A stretch of 64,000 nucleotides of DNA from Sphingomonadaceae bacterium OTU29LAMAA1. Its GTDB lineage: Bacteria; Pseudomonadota; Alphaproteobacteria; Sphingomonadales; Sphingomonadaceae. The notes under the pieces were generated by a model that made no database searches, was not told the origin of the DNA, and saw only the letters and a list, made by a program, of their open reading frames with translations. The translations under genes and the position numbers were made by a program. Location of the stretch: contig CP099617.1 in assembly GCA_024072375.1 (NCBI GenBank), positions 3,541,001-3,605,000 on the forward strand. The letters are read 5' to 3'. This document shows, in pieces, positions 48,467 to 56,951 of this stretch; the stretch's first letter is position 1, and every line of letters begins with the position of its first letter.

Positions 48467-49816
48467 TCAGCCCTGTTTGGCCAGCCATTCTTCCAGCCAC
48501 TTGATCGTGTACTGGCCTTCCTGAAACTCCGGGTCGTCGAGCAGCGCCTGATGGAGCGGGATCGTGGTCGTCGGACCCTCGATCACGAATTCCTCCAGCG
48601 CGCGGCGGAGGCGGCGCAGCGCGCCGGCGCGGGTGGTGCCGTAGACGATCAGCTTGGCGATCATGCTGTCGTAATAAGGCGGGACCTTATAGCCTGCGTA
48701 CAGCCCGCTATCGACGCGGACGTGCATGCCGCCGGGCGCGTGATATTGCTTCACGAGGCCGGGCGAGGGGGCGAAGGTGCGTGGGTCCTCGGCATTGATC
48801 CGGCATTCGATCGCGTGGCCGCGGAACTGGACGTCCTCCTGGCGGAGCGTCAGCGGATGGCCCTCGGCGATGCGGATCTGTTCGCGGACGAGGTCGAGGC
48901 CGGTGATCATCTCGGTCACCGGATGTTCGACCTGCAAACGCGTGTTCATCTCGATGAAGTAGAACTCGCCGTCTTCCCACAGGAATTCGATCGTGCCGGC
49001 GCCGCGATAGCCCATGTCGGCCATCGCGCGGGCGCAGATGCCGCCGATCCGCTCGCGATCCTCCTGGCCCAGAACGGGGGAGGGGGCTTCCTCCAGCACC
49101 TTCTGGTGGCGGCGTTGCAGCGAGCAATCGCGTTCACCCAGATGGATCGCGTTGCCGTTGCCGTCGCCGAACACCTGGATTTCGATGTGGCGCGGATTGC
49201 CGAGGTATTTTTCGAGATAGACGGTCGCATCGCCGAACGCGGCCTTCGCCTCGCTACCGGCCTGCTGCATCAGCGTTTCCAGCTCGTCCTCGGACGTGCA
49301 GACCTTCATGCCGCGCCCGCCGCCGCCCGAAGCCGCCTTGATGATGACGGGATAGCCGGCCTTCGCCGCGATCGCCTTCGCCTCGGCGAGGTCGCTGATC
49401 GCGCCGTCCGAGCCGGGGACCAGCGGCAGGCCGAGCGCACCGGCGGTGCGCTTCGCCTCGATCTTGTCGCCCATCGTGCGGATGTGTTCGGGCTTGGGGC
49501 CGACGAACAGCAGGTTATGAAGTTCGACGATCTCGGCGAAGCGGGCGTTCTCGCTGAGGAAGCCGTAGCCGGGGTGGATCGCGTCGGCGCCGCTGATCTC
49601 GGCGGCCGAAATGATGTTAGGGATGTTGAGGTAGCTATCGGCCGCCGGCGGCGGGCCGATGCAGATCGCCTCGTCCGCAAGTCGGACGTGCATCGCGTCG
49701 GCGTCGGCGGTGGAGTGTACCGCGACCGTCTTGATGCCCATTTCGTGGCAGGCACGATGGATGCGGAGCGCGATCTCGCCACGGTTGGCGATCAGCAGCT
49801 TCTTGATGGGGCGCAA
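48467..49816 (-). CDS. accC: acetyl-CoA carboxylase, biotin carboxylase subunit
   Basis: ATP-grasp enzyme that carboxylates biotin on AccB, the first step of fatty-acid synthesis. Seen: [18 protein letters not shown] at residues 4-21, the Gly-rich ATP loop [13 protein letters not shown] near 160-172, and [17 protein letters not shown] near 288-304. 449 residues is standard. accB is six bases upstream, and aroQ 15 bases before that. Confidence 0.97.
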   Translation of the reverse strand: MRPIKKLLIANRGEIALRIHRACHEMGIKTVAVHSTADADAMHVRLADEAICIGPPPAADSYLNIPNIISAAEISGADAIHPGYGFLSENARFAEIVELHNLLFVGPKPEHIRTMGDKIEAKRTAGALGLPLVPGSDGAISDLAEAKAIAAKAGYPVIIKAASGGGGRGMKVCTSEDELETLMQQAGSEAKAAFGDATVYLEKYLGNPRHIEIQVFGDGNGNAIHLGERDCSLQRRHQKVLEEAPSPVLGQEDRERIGGICARAMADMGYRGAGTIEFLWEDGEFYFIEMNTRLQVEHPVTEMITGLDLVREQIRIAEGHPLTLRQEDVQFRGHAIECRINAEDPRTFAPSPGLVKQYHAPGGMHVRVDSGLYAGYKVPPYYDSMIAKLIVYGTTRAGALRRLRRALEEFVIEGPTTTIPLHQALLDDPEFQEGQYTIKWLEEWLAKQG

Positions 49817-49821
49817 CGTCG

Positions 49822-50310
49822 TTACTCGACCACCATGAGCGGCTGGTCGAATTCGACCGGCTGGCCGTTCTCGATCAGGATTTGGCGCACGACGCCGGCG
49901 GACGGCGCGACGATCGGGTTCATGACCTTCATCGCCTCGACGATCAGCAGCGTGTCGCCCGCAGCGACGGTTTGGCCGATCGCGACGAACGGCTTCGCGC
50001 CGGGTTCTGCCGAGAGGTAGCAGGTGCCGACCATCGGCGACTTGACCGCATTGGCGGTGCTGACGGTCGGGGCCATCGCGCCGGCTTCCGCGGCGGGCGG
50101 AGCCGCGGCCGCGACGGGGGCGGCTGCCATCGGCTGCGGAGCGGCGTATACGGGGGCGGCCTGAGCGGCGGCCTTGCGCGCGACGCGGATCTTGCGGTCG
50201 CCCTCCTCTACCTCGATTTCGGTGAGGTGGGTGGCGTCGAGCAGTTCGGCGAGCTGGCGCACGAGGTTTACGTCAACCTGCATGGCACCTGAGTTGGTCT
50301 GGTCGGTCAT
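49822..50310 (-). CDS. accB: acetyl-CoA carboxylase, biotin carboxyl carrier protein
   Basis: Carries biotin between the carboxylase and the transferase. Seen: N-terminal region to about residue 50 ([25 protein letters not shown]), a flexible Ala/Pro-rich linker, and the biotinyl domain with EAMKVMNPI, Lys128 being the attachment site. 162 residues is typical. Middle gene of aroQ-accB-accC. Confidence 0.97.
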   Translation of the reverse strand: MTDQTNSGAMQVDVNLVRQLAELLDATHLTEIEVEEGDRKIRVARKAAAQAAPVYAAPQPMAAAPVAAAAPPAAEAGAMAPTVSTANAVKSPMVGTCYLSAEPGAKPFVAIGQTVAAGDTLLIVEAMKVMNPIVAPSAGVVRQILIENGQPVEFDQPLMVVE

Positions 50311-50324
50311 GGGGAGGCCTCCTG

Positions 50325-50759
50325 TCAGAAGCGCGCCGCCGCTTCAAGCGCAAGGGTGTAGGAGAGCGCGCCGAAACCGGCGATGGTTCCCTTCGCCGCG
50401 CGGCCTACATAGCTGATATGGCGGAATTCTTCGCGGGTGTGGGGGTTGGAGAGGTGAACCTCGATCACCGGCGTCCTGATGCTTTTGATTGCGTCGTGGA
50501 CCGCAACCGAGGTGTGGGTGAAGGCACCGGCGTTGAGGATGACGGCCTTTGCGTTGCGGGCCTGGGCTTCGTGGAGCCAGTCGACGAGGTGTCCTTCGTG
50601 GTTGGACTGGCGCATGTCGATCTCAAGGTTCAGCTCGCGGGCGCGGTCTTCGAGCTGGCCGGCGATGTCGTCGAGCGTGTCGCTGCCGTAGATCTCCGGC
50701 TCGCGGGTGCCGAGGAGGTTGAGGTTGGGGCCGTTGAGGACGTAGATCGTGTCGGTCAT
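50325..50759 (-). CDS. aroQ: type II 3-dehydroquinate dehydratase
   Basis: Third step of the shikimate pathway. Seen: [17 protein letters not shown] at residues 9-25 with catalytic Arg and Tyr, [15 protein letters not shown] near 51, [15 protein letters not shown] near 77-91 and [17 protein letters not shown] near 99-115. 144 residues matches type II. First gene of aroQ-accB-accC, a known conserved order in alphaproteobacteria. Confidence 0.96.
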   Translation of the reverse strand: MTDTIYVLNGPNLNLLGTREPEIYGSDTLDDIAGQLEDRARELNLEIDMRQSNHEGHLVDWLHEAQARNAKAVILNAGAFTHTSVAVHDAIKSIRTPVIEVHLSNPHTREEFRHISYVGRAAKGTIAGFGALSYTLALEAAARF

Positions 50760-50801
50760 TTCGGTGGCTTATCGCTGTTTTGCGGTCGGGGCAAAGAAGG
50801 T

Positions 50802-51023
50802 GGTTTTCACGCGAAGACGCGAAGGCGCTAAGAAGAAGGTTGTTCGCGCGGAGACGCGGAGACGCGGAGACGCGGAGGATGTCTCGCCCGCGTCAGCGCC
50901 GTATGTCATCATGACGGGTTATGAGAGCGCTGCGCGCAAGGCGGTGGCCCTATTCTCCTCCGCGTCGCCGCGTGAACAAACCTTCTTCCTCTTCGCGGCT
51001 TTGCGTCTTCGCGTGAATCAACC
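50802..51023. repeat. MITE-like palindromic element
   Basis: Left arm from 50802 (GGTTTTCACGCGAAGACGCG, then AAGAAGAAGGTTGTTCGCGCGG) and right arm to 51023 whose reverse complement reads GGTTGATTCACGCGAAGACG and then AAGAAGGTTTGTTCACGCGG. The arms are about 70 bases, imperfect, and enclose about 80 bases. The left arm also holds three copies of GAGACGCG at 50851-50874. No coding capacity. It fills the 327-base gap between aroQ and thiSG. Confidence 0.75.
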
Positions 51024-51086
51024 TTCCGAAGGTGGACACTCGGGAACAGGTGCCTAGATGGAAGCCATCAAGGAGTTTTGAACGTC

Positions 51087-52094
51087 ATGCCGCATAGCGA
51101 CGGAACCGTATCGATCAGCGTGAACGGCGCACACAAGCGCGTGCATGCGGGGATGAGCCTCGCCGATCTTGCGACCGAACTGGGGCTGGTGCCGGAGAAG
51201 GTGGCGGTGGAGCGCAACCTGGAGATCGTGCCGCGGTCGACGCTTGCCGACGTGTGTGTCGAGGACGGCGACGATCTGGAGATCGTGACGTTCGTAGGCG
51301 GCGGCGACCATGTTGCGCCGATCGTAGACGATAGCTGGACGGTGGCGGGCCAGACGTTCCGGTCGCGGCTGATCGTGGGGACGGGCAAGTACAAGGACTT
51401 CGCGCAGAATGCGGCGGCGCTGGAGGCCTCCGGTGCGGAGATCGTCACGGTGGCGGTGCGACGGGTGAATATCTCCGATCGCAACCAGCCGCTGCTGATG
51501 GACTATATCGATCCGAAGAAGGTGACGTACCTGCCCAACACCGCGGGCTGTTTCGATGCGGAGAGCGCGATCCGTACGCTGCGGCTGGCGCGTGAGGCCG
51601 GTGGCTGGGACCTCGTCAAGCTGGAGGTGCTGGGCGAGGCGAAGACCTTGTACCCTGACATGCACGAGACGCTGCGCGCGACAGAAGTGCTGGCGAACGA
51701 GGGCTTCAAGCCGATGGTCTATTGCGTCGACGATCCGATCGCGGCGAAGCGGCTGGAGAATGCGGGAGCGGTGGCGATCATGCCGCTGGGCGCGCCGATC
51801 GGATCGGGGCTGGGCATCCAGAACCGCATCACGATCCGGCTGATCGTCGAGGGCGCGGGCGTGCCGGTGCTGGTCGACGCCGGCGTCGGCACTGCGTCAG
51901 ACGCGGCGGTGGCGATGGAGCTCGGTTGCGACGGCGTGCTGATGAACACCGCGATCGCCGAGGCGAAGGACCCGGTAATGATGGCGGCGGCGATGCGGAG
52001 CGCGGTCGAGGCGGGGCGGCTCGCCTATCGCGCCGGGCGGATGGGGCAGCGGCGCTATGCCGATCCGTCCAGTCCACTTGCGGGACTGATCTAG
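51087..52094 (+). CDS. thiG: fused sulfur carrier/thiazole synthase (ThiS-ThiG)
   Basis: Builds the thiazole ring of thiamine. Residues 1-73 are a ThiS-like ubiquitin fold ([21 protein letters not shown] ... EIVTFVGGG), residues about 76-335 a ThiG barrel with GTGKYKDF near 107, the imine-forming Lys178 ([14 protein letters not shown]), and [24 protein letters not shown]. The normal ThiS ends in free Gly-Gly; here GGG at 71-73 runs straight on into ThiG. ATG 51087 follows AAGGAG by 11 bases. No thiF, thiO or thiE is adjacent and no TPP riboswitch is visible upstream. Confidence 0.93.
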   Translation: MPHSDGTVSISVNGAHKRVHAGMSLADLATELGLVPEKVAVERNLEIVPRSTLADVCVEDGDDLEIVTFVGGGDHVAPIVDDSWTVAGQTFRSRLIVGTGKYKDFAQNAAALEASGAEIVTVAVRRVNISDRNQPLLMDYIDPKKVTYLPNTAGCFDAESAIRTLRLAREAGGWDLVKLEVLGEAKTLYPDMHETLRATEVLANEGFKPMVYCVDDPIAAKRLENAGAVAIMPLGAPIGSGLGIQNRITIRLIVEGAGVPVLVDAGVGTASDAAVAMELGCDGVLMNTAIAEAKDPVMMAAAMRSAVEAGRLAYRAGRMGQRRYADPSSPLAGLI

Positions 52095-52122
52095 TAGCTT
52101 TGCACCCTAACATATTTGTCAC

Positions 52123-52147
52123 GGAACCGGTCCGACTTGAACCCGTT
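52123..52147 (+). promoter_or_regulatory. EcfG-type general-stress promoter of csbD
   Basis: GGAAC, 16 bases, then CGTT: exact match to the alphaproteobacterial EcfG consensus GGAAC-N16/17-CGTT. The -10 element lies about 60 bases before the csbD ATG. Confidence 0.75.
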
Positions 52148-52206
52148 GTTCTTGCGTTAGATCAAGCGGCCCGGCTGGCGGGGCGCAGTCATCGCAGGAG
52201 GTCCTG

Positions 52207-52389
52207 ATGGGCGAGTTCACCGACAAGGTCAAAGGCACCGTCAACGAAGCCATCGGCAACGTGAAGGAAGCCATTGGCAACCACACGGACAACGACAAGC
52301 TGGTCGCAGAAGGCGAAGCGCAGCAGCTCGAAGGCAAGGGCGAAAAGGTCAAGGGCAGCGTCAAGGGCGCGCTCGGCGACAACATCTGA
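52207..52389 (+). CDS. CsbD-family stress protein
   Basis: A 60-residue hydrophilic protein of the CsbD family with the repeated KVKGTVNEAIGNVKEAIG and GKGEKVKGSVKGALGDN pattern. CsbD proteins are general-stress markers; molecular role unknown. AGGAGG lies five bases before the ATG. Preceded by an EcfG-type promoter and followed by a strong terminator, so it is a self-contained stress-induced unit. Confidence 0.93.
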   Translation: MGEFTDKVKGTVNEAIGNVKEAIGNHTDNDKLVAEGEAQQLEGKGEKVKGSVKGALGDNI

Positions 52390-52412
52390 TCTCGCCGATC
52401 AGTATTTTCAGG

Positions 52413-52447
52413 AAGGGCCGTCCCGATCGCGGGGCGGCCTTTTCTTT
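52413..52447 (+). terminator. rho-independent terminator after csbD
   Basis: GGGCCGTCCC pairs with GGGGCGGCCT-side bases around GATCGC, then TTTTCTTT. Starts 24 bases after the csbD stop. A 16-base TTTCTTTGCGACAA-type direct repeat follows at 52441-52470. Confidence 0.88.
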
Positions 52448-52484
52448 GCGACAACCTTTCTTTGCGACAACAGGGGACGACTAT

Positions 52485-52769
52485 ATGAAGACGACGATGA
52501 TCGCGCTGGGCCTGGGCGCCATGGCGCTGTCGCTGGCCGCATGTGGCGGCAAGGGCGACGACAAGCTCGGCAGCCAGGTCGAGGCCGCCGCGGACAACCG
52601 CGCCGATGCGCTGGAAGCCGCCGCCGACAACCTGGAAGATCGTGCAGAGGCGGTTCGCGACAACGGCGAGCGTCAGAACGAGGCGATCGACGACGCCGAC
52701 GTCAACGCCGCGGCTATGTCGGACGAGCAGAAGGCAGCTCTGGTCAACGGATCGTCCAAGCTGCGCTAA
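52485..52769 (+). CDS. small lipoprotein, helical
   Basis: Unrecognised 94-residue protein. Lipobox LAAC at residues 17-20, then an Asp/Ala-rich heptad-like helix (VEAAADNRADALEAAADNLEDRAEAV), the style of Lpp-like or osmotically inducible lipoproteins. ATG 52485 follows CAGGGGACG. It lies next to csbD; the terminator between them means it needs its own promoter. A stress role is plausible by position only. Confidence 0.75.
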   Translation: MKTTMIALGLGAMALSLAACGGKGDDKLGSQVEAAADNRADALEAAADNLEDRAEAVRDNGERQNEAIDDADVNAAAMSDEQKAALVNGSSKLR

Positions 52770-52838
52770 ACGCTGCCAAACCCCGCCCCCGTCATCGCGC
52801 ATTCGCAGCGGTGACGGGGTCGGGTCGCTGCCGTCGCT

Positions 52839-54485
52839 CTACCGCGCGAGCGTCGCGAGGGTGGCACCGGCGGTGATGACCTCGATATCCGTCCTGAGGT
52901 GCAAAAGGCGGACGCCACGCCGTTCCTGCGCGCGGGCGAGAGCGGGGGCGAAGCCCGCCGTGCGATCGACGGTTTCGGCCCAGCATCCATAGGCGCGCGC
53001 CAATGCCGCGAAATCCGGGTTCGTCAGCGCGGTGCCCGAGACGCGACCGGGAAAGGCACGTTCCTGATGCATGCGGATCGTGCCGTAGCCGCCATTATCG
53101 ACGACCAGCACCAGCAGGTCGGCATCGTGCTGGACCGCGGTGGCGAGTTCCTGTCCGTTCATCAGGAAACAGCCGTCGCCGGCGAGCGCGACCACCTGTC
53201 GTTCCGGATGGCGAAGCGCCGCGGCCACGGCGGCTGGCAGGCCATAGCCCATCGCGCCTGAGGTCGGGGCGAGCTGCGTTCCGGGCGCGGCATAGGGCCA
53301 GTAGCGATGCCACCAGCCGCTGTAATTGCCCGCGCCATTGCAGATGATCGTATCGGCCGGAAGGCGCTCGCGCATCGCCGCGACGCACGGGCCGAGGTCC
53401 ATCGCCACGCCATCGCGCGGTGCGGGCGTCGACCACGCCAGCCATTCCGCATGCGCCGCCGCGCCGCCGGGATGGGGCGGACCATCGAGACCGGCAAGCG
53501 CTTCTGCAAAATCGGCCATGCCGGCGCAGATCGCGAGGTCGGTGCGATAGGTCATGCCGAGTTCGTTCGCGTCGGGATGGATGTGAACCAGCCGCTGGCC
53601 GGGATGATCCGGGGTGACGAGCGTATAGCCGTCCGTCGTCGCTTCGCCGAGTCGCGGTCCGGCGACGATCAGCAAGTCTGCGGCCTTGACCCGCTCGACC
53701 AGTCGGGGATTGGGACCATAGCCGAGGTTGCCCGCATAGCTCGGGCAGTCGTTCGGGATCGCATCCTGCCGACGGAAGGCCGCGACCACGGGCACGCCGG
53801 TCCGATCGGCCCAGGCGGCGAAATCCTGTGCGGCAACGCCGTCCCAGCCGGCACCACCCACGATCGCCACCGGACGTTCGGCGGTGGCGAGCAGATCGGC
53901 GAGATGGTCGATCGCCGCCTCGTCGCAAGCCTGCGGCAGGCGCTCGACGCGGGGACGATCGATCGCGGCGACCTCGTCGAGCAGCATGTCCTCGGGCAGT
54001 GCGAGCACCACCGGGCCGGGGCGGCCGTTCATCGCCACCGCATAGGCGCGGGCGATATATTCGGGGATACGCGCGGCATCGTCGATCCGTGCCGCCCATT
54101 TCGCGAGCGGCGCAAACATCGCCTGAAAGTCGACTTCCTGAAAAGCCTCCCGGTCGCGAGTGGCGCGATCGACATCGCCGATGAACAGGATCATCGGCTG
54201 CGAATCCTGCCGTGCGACGTGGACGCCGATCGCGGCGTTGGTCGCACCGGGTCCGCGGGTCACGAAGGCGATGCCGGGGCGGTGGGTCAACGTGCCGTCG
54301 GCGCAGGCCATGAACGCCGCGCCGCCTTCCTGCCGACACGTCACCGTCTGGATGTGCGGCGTGTCGTGGAGCGCATCGAGCACGGCGAGGAAGCTTTCGC
54401 CGGGAACGGTGAAGATGCGCTCGCAACCCTGAGCGATCAACTGATCGACCAATATACGGCCGCCGGTGCGTGTGGGACTCTCCAT
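52839..54485 (-). CDS. acetolactate-synthase-like TPP enzyme, large subunit only
   Basis: Thiamine-diphosphate enzyme of the acetolactate synthase/benzoylformate decarboxylase superfamily, 548 residues. Seen: GGRILVDQLIAQGCERIFTVPG, catalytic Glu53 in TCRQEGGAAFMA, the middle FAD-like domain region, and the TPP motif GDGCFLMNGQELATAVQH with VVDNGGYGTIR near residues 428-460. No ilvN small subunit follows, which argues against the biosynthetic synthase. Substrate not predictable. Convergent with the lipoprotein gene. Confidence 0.9.
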   Translation of the reverse strand: MESPTRTGGRILVDQLIAQGCERIFTVPGESFLAVLDALHDTPHIQTVTCRQEGGAAFMACADGTLTHRPGIAFVTRGPGATNAAIGVHVARQDSQPMILFIGDVDRATRDREAFQEVDFQAMFAPLAKWAARIDDAARIPEYIARAYAVAMNGRPGPVVLALPEDMLLDEVAAIDRPRVERLPQACDEAAIDHLADLLATAERPVAIVGGAGWDGVAAQDFAAWADRTGVPVVAAFRRQDAIPNDCPSYAGNLGYGPNPRLVERVKAADLLIVAGPRLGEATTDGYTLVTPDHPGQRLVHIHPDANELGMTYRTDLAICAGMADFAEALAGLDGPPHPGGAAAHAEWLAWSTPAPRDGVAMDLGPCVAAMRERLPADTIICNGAGNYSGWWHRYWPYAAPGTQLAPTSGAMGYGLPAAVAAALRHPERQVVALAGDGCFLMNGQELATAVQHDADLLVLVVDNGGYGTIRMHQERAFPGRVSGTALTNPDFAALARAYGCWAETVDRTAGFAPALARAQERRGVRLLHLRTDIEVITAGATLATLAR

Positions 54486-54526
54486 CCCGCAGTTATCGCC
54501 GTCCGATCATCCCCTGTCGAGCGCCG

Positions 54527-54910
54527 TCACACGCGCGGGCGATTGCCGAAATCGAACCAGCCGGGGCGGCGATCGGCCGGGTAGGCGGGGCGGGCGGCAC
54601 GCGCAGCGCTGGGTCGGCCGGTGACGCGTTCGGCCAGCGTCGGGGCGGGCGCTGCTGCGGCCACCGGGGTGGCAGCGGTTTCAGCGGCGCGGGCGAGGCG
54701 CCCGTTCTCGCGCTCCAGTTCAGCGATGCGGGCATTGGCGGCGGCGAGCCCGGTATCGCCCTGCTTGCGATAGCCGGCGTGCGCCTCGCGCTCGGCGGCA
54801 TAGCGCGCCTTCCACTTCTTGCCGCCGCCGCTGCTTGCGAGACCGAAGAACCAGCCGGCGATGAGGCACAGCGCCAATGCGGCGAATTGCGTGGTGGTAG
54901 TGAAGAGCAT
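54527..54910 (-). CDS. small membrane-anchored coiled-coil protein
   Basis: Unrecognised 127-residue protein: an N-terminal membrane segment (TQFAALALCLIAGWFFGLAS), a Gly/Lys turn, a coiled coil near residues 38-75 (YAAEREAHAGYRKQGDTGLAAANARIAELERENGRLARA), then a Pro/Ala-rich tail. Resembles small envelope scaffolds. ATG 54910 follows AGGGAGG. A near-consensus EcfG promoter lies just upstream. Confidence 0.78.
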   Translation of the reverse strand: MLFTTTTQFAALALCLIAGWFFGLASSGGGKKWKARYAAEREAHAGYRKQGDTGLAAANARIAELERENGRLARAAETAATPVAAAAPAPTLAERVTGRPSAARAARPAYPADRRPGWFDFGNRPRV

Positions 54911-54935
54911 CCGGGCCTCCCTGTTACGGGTGCAC

Positions 54936-54960
54936 AACGAGGTCGACCGGGGTTGGTTCA
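54936..54960 (-). promoter_or_regulatory. probable EcfG-type promoter
   Basis: Minus strand TGAAC, 16 bases, CGTT: one mismatch in the first base of the -35 element. The -10 element is 26 bases before the start of the coiled-coil protein gene. Confidence 0.5.
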
Positions 54961-55055
54961 TTGCCACGTGCGGGACGGACGAATGGATCGTCACGTGAAG
55001 CGATTTGAAAATGCCCGGGTCTGGTGGTCAGCTGCCGGTTCGCTGAGCGACTGGG

Positions 55056-55511
55056 CTACTGATCGAACTCGCTCTTCGTCGGATCACTATCATGCAACTT
55101 TGCCCAGAGAGCCTGTGTACCTGCCTCCTGTGCGCGGTTCACATATTGTGACGCAACCAGCCAGCCCTTGATAGGGCGAAGCGGCAAGAGCGTCCCGAGG
55201 GCCATGAAAGGAACCGACGTCAGCAGGTGCACCCACCAAGGCGGGTCAAACGCTACCTGAAGCCAAAGAACAAAGAAGATCAACGGGAGGCAAATGATGC
55301 AAAGCGAAAAGAAAGCGGGGCCGTCATCCGGTGCGGCAAAGCGATAATCCAGACCGCATTGTTCACAGCGGTCGGTAACCTTGAGCCATGATCTGAACAT
55401 GTGGCCCTTGCCGCATCGAGGGCACAATCCTTTCCAGCCACACGTGATGATCCAGCGAAACTTGTCGCCGCCCTCGTGTGGGGGGATGGCGGGCCAATTT
55501 TTCTGAAGCAT
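55056..55511 (-). CDS. DUF983-family membrane protein
   Basis: A 151-residue protein with a zinc-ribbon-like start: CPRCGKGHMF near residues 30-39 and CEQCG near 49-53, then two membrane segments (FFSLCIICLPLIFFVLWL; VHLLTSVPFMALGTLLPL). This is the DUF983 pattern. The surrounding DNA has visibly more A+T than the rest of the window and the codon use looks less biased. It is the first gene of a small islet. Function unknown. Confidence 0.85.
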   Translation of the reverse strand: MLQKNWPAIPPHEGGDKFRWIITCGWKGLCPRCGKGHMFRSWLKVTDRCEQCGLDYRFAAPDDGPAFFSLCIICLPLIFFVLWLQVAFDPPWWVHLLTSVPFMALGTLLPLRPIKGWLVASQYVNRAQEAGTQALWAKLHDSDPTKSEFDQ

Positions 55512-55533
55512 AGCGCCTGCTACAGCAGAGCGG

Positions 55534-55605
55534 AGACGGCGGACATTGGACAGAATGTCCTACTTTGGGTGGAAAGGAGACAGTCCGCTTTACAAGCTAA
55601 CCCCT
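55534..55605. repeat. islet repeat, copy 1 (GCGGAC/GTCCGC hairpin)
   Basis: GGCGGACATTGGACAGAATGTCC, then TTTGGGTGGAAAGG and AGTCCGCTTT, followed by GCTAACCCC. The GCGGAC...GTCCGC arms and the GGGTGGAAAG core recur at 56401-56461. Confidence 0.65.
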
Positions 55606-55622
55606 GAAAAGCCGCCGGTTGT

Positions 55623-55964
55623 TTACGGCTCCTGCTCACAAGCAGCAGCATCGAACGCAAAGTAGCGCCGGCCGGTAACCATGTGAGGTGTGTGTTCCCG
55701 CCACCACGCAGCGGCGCTTGGATGATGGTTGGCTAGCTGATCGACCGCCGCCTTGGCGTTGACCATATAGCCTTTCACCGCGAACGTCTTCCCATTGAAG
55801 ATCGCCCAAACCTGCGAAAGCCAGCCGTGTGGCCCCGTGAGCACGCCTAAACTCCGCCACTCACGCTCGCGCTCCGAGGCCAATGGCAACGACAAACCGA
55901 TCCACGCGTCTCTGACCCACTCTGGAGCTTCACCGATGGGTCGCTGCACGATCCTGATGTTCAT
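55623..55964 (-). CDS. hypothetical protein
   Basis: Unrecognised 113-residue soluble protein with many Trp residues (EWVRDAWIGL; HGWLSQVWAIF; AAAWWREHTPHM). Composition looks like a real folded protein. Flanked on both sides by copies of the islet repeat and lower in G+C than the window average. No known motif. Confidence 0.7.
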   Translation of the reverse strand: MNIRIVQRPIGEAPEWVRDAWIGLSLPLASEREREWRSLGVLTGPHGWLSQVWAIFNGKTFAVKGYMVNAKAAVDQLANHHPSAAAWWREHTPHMVTGRRYFAFDAAACEQEP

Positions 55965-56166
55965 CCCGCGATGCTGTCACGCTGAACAAACGTCCGCAAC
56001 GGAGAAAGGCTTGCGCCGCTCTCCGCGTCGGCCTTTGGGCGCCAGCCGTCCGGCAGCTTTCCCGCCCGATAGCGGTCCGTCGGCTTTCGGGTGATCGGGT
56101 CGGCTTGGTGCCGTCGGCACGGCACGACGTGGTGGGGAGCGGACATCTGGTGTAACGTCGTTCACG

Positions 56167-56403
56167 ATGAGCCAGCGCCCTCACTTTCTTGATCGAACAG
56201 GTCTCGTCTTGGCCGTGGCCGGAACCCTGTTTAGTTTGCTCGTCCATGTAGGCGGGTGGGCATATTCCGGCTCGATTTTGCCCAGATGCGCGCCCTCCGA
56301 TCCGACGGCTTACTGCGCTTCCATCTGGACTTTCTCGGCACTCACCCTCGTGCCGCCGGTCATCCTGTTATTTATGCTTCTGCGTGATCGAGGTGCAGGC
56401 TGA
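56167..56403 (+). CDS. small two-pass membrane protein
   Basis: Unrecognised 78-residue protein with two membrane segments (GLVLAVAGTLFSLLVHVGGW; FSALTLVPPVILLFMLLR). The Cys pair in RCAPSDPTAYCAS lies between them, on the outside face. Only gene on the plus strand of the islet. Its stop is inside the left arm of islet repeat copy 2. Confidence 0.55.
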   Translation: MSQRPHFLDRTGLVLAVAGTLFSLLVHVGGWAYSGSILPRCAPSDPTAYCASIWTFSALTLVPPVILLFMLLRDRGAG

Positions 56404-56461
56404 ACGTCCGCAGTTCGGGCGTTAGCGGAATGGCCGCTTGTGGGTGGAAAGCGGACGTTCA
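56401..56461. repeat. islet repeat, copy 2 (structured)
   Basis: TGAACGTCCGC at 56401-56411 and its exact inverse GCGGACGTTCA at 56451-56461 enclose GGGCGTTAGCGG, a small AGCGG-AATGG-CCGCT hairpin, and GGGTGGAAA. Each outer arm contains the stop codon of one flanking convergent gene. Confidence 0.75.
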
Positions 56462-56692
56462 GTCCGCAGGGTTGCGCAATAGCTCTGCGACCTTTTCCTG
56501 CCCACCTATCGTCCCGTCGCTGCGGAAGACTTCGACCTCCGGCTCACGGTCGGCAAAAAACTCCACCTCCCAGCGTTCGCCGGGAAGCGCCACGTGCACC
56601 ATCACCGCGCCCTCGCGAACCGAGGTTAGCGAGTAGTGTGTTCGGCTCGCGTCAAGCTGGCTCAAGAAAGCGTGGATTGTGGGTACGGTCAT
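56459..56692 (-). CDS. small conserved hypothetical protein
   Basis: A 77-residue protein with a compact beta pattern: SRTHYSLTSVREGAVMVHVALPGERWEVEFFADREPEVEVFRSDG, ending QEKVAELLRN. Looks like a real small domain of a kind often found near mobile or dispersed repeats. Function unknown. Starts after repeat copy 3 and ends in copy 2. Confidence 0.7.
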   Translation of the reverse strand: MTVPTIHAFLSQLDASRTHYSLTSVREGAVMVHVALPGERWEVEFFADREPEVEVFRSDGTIGGQEKVAELLRNPAD

Positions 56693-56699
56693 CGGGCGT

Positions 56700-56738
56700 G
56701 CTTAGAGCCTCACCGCCCATAGCTGCAAATGGGCGTTA
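56700..56738. repeat. islet repeat, copy 3
   Basis: CGCCCAT and ATGGGCG surround AGCTGCAAATG-type bases, followed by GTTAGCGG; the GGGCGTTAGCGG string is shared with copy 2. It contains the stop codon of the 71-residue protein gene. Confidence 0.6.
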
Positions 56739-56951
56739 GCGGATGTTGGTGACGAGCCAACGAGCGGTTCTAAACAGCGCACCGACCCCATACATCACGA
56801 CGGCAACGATGCCGAAGATTAGCCCAGCAAGATACACGGGCACAAACGCCTCTGCGTCCGTGATGCCGCCAATCAGACCGATCCCGCACACGACGACGAC
56901 CAAGACCGGCAGGACGCCAAACAGGAGGAAGTCGAGGCCGATCTTTCGCAT
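56736..56951 (-). CDS. small two-pass membrane protein
   Basis: Unrecognised 71-residue protein with two membrane segments (LDFLLFGVLPVLVVVVCGIGLIGG; FVPVYLAGLIFGIVAVVMYGVGA). ATG 56951 gives MRKIGLDFL; the open frame continues upstream to 57071 but that part runs through repeat DNA. Ends in islet repeat copy 3. Confidence 0.6.
   Translation of the reverse strand: MRKIGLDFLLFGVLPVLVVVVCGIGLIGGITDAEAFVPVYLAGLIFGIVAVVMYGVGALFRTARWLVTNIR

Noticed and set aside
50851..50874. Short CRISPR-like array
   Set aside because: Three tandem GAGACGCG units have no spacers and there are no cas genes in the window.
50760..51086. TPP riboswitch before thiSG
   Set aside because: The expected CTGAGA and ACCTGATC-type core is not present; the region is filled by a palindromic element.
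55534..56738. Integron attC sites
   Set aside because: The repeats share GTTAGC and are palindromic, but the core does not fit GTTRRRY, and no integron integrase is visible. Kept only as a repeat family.
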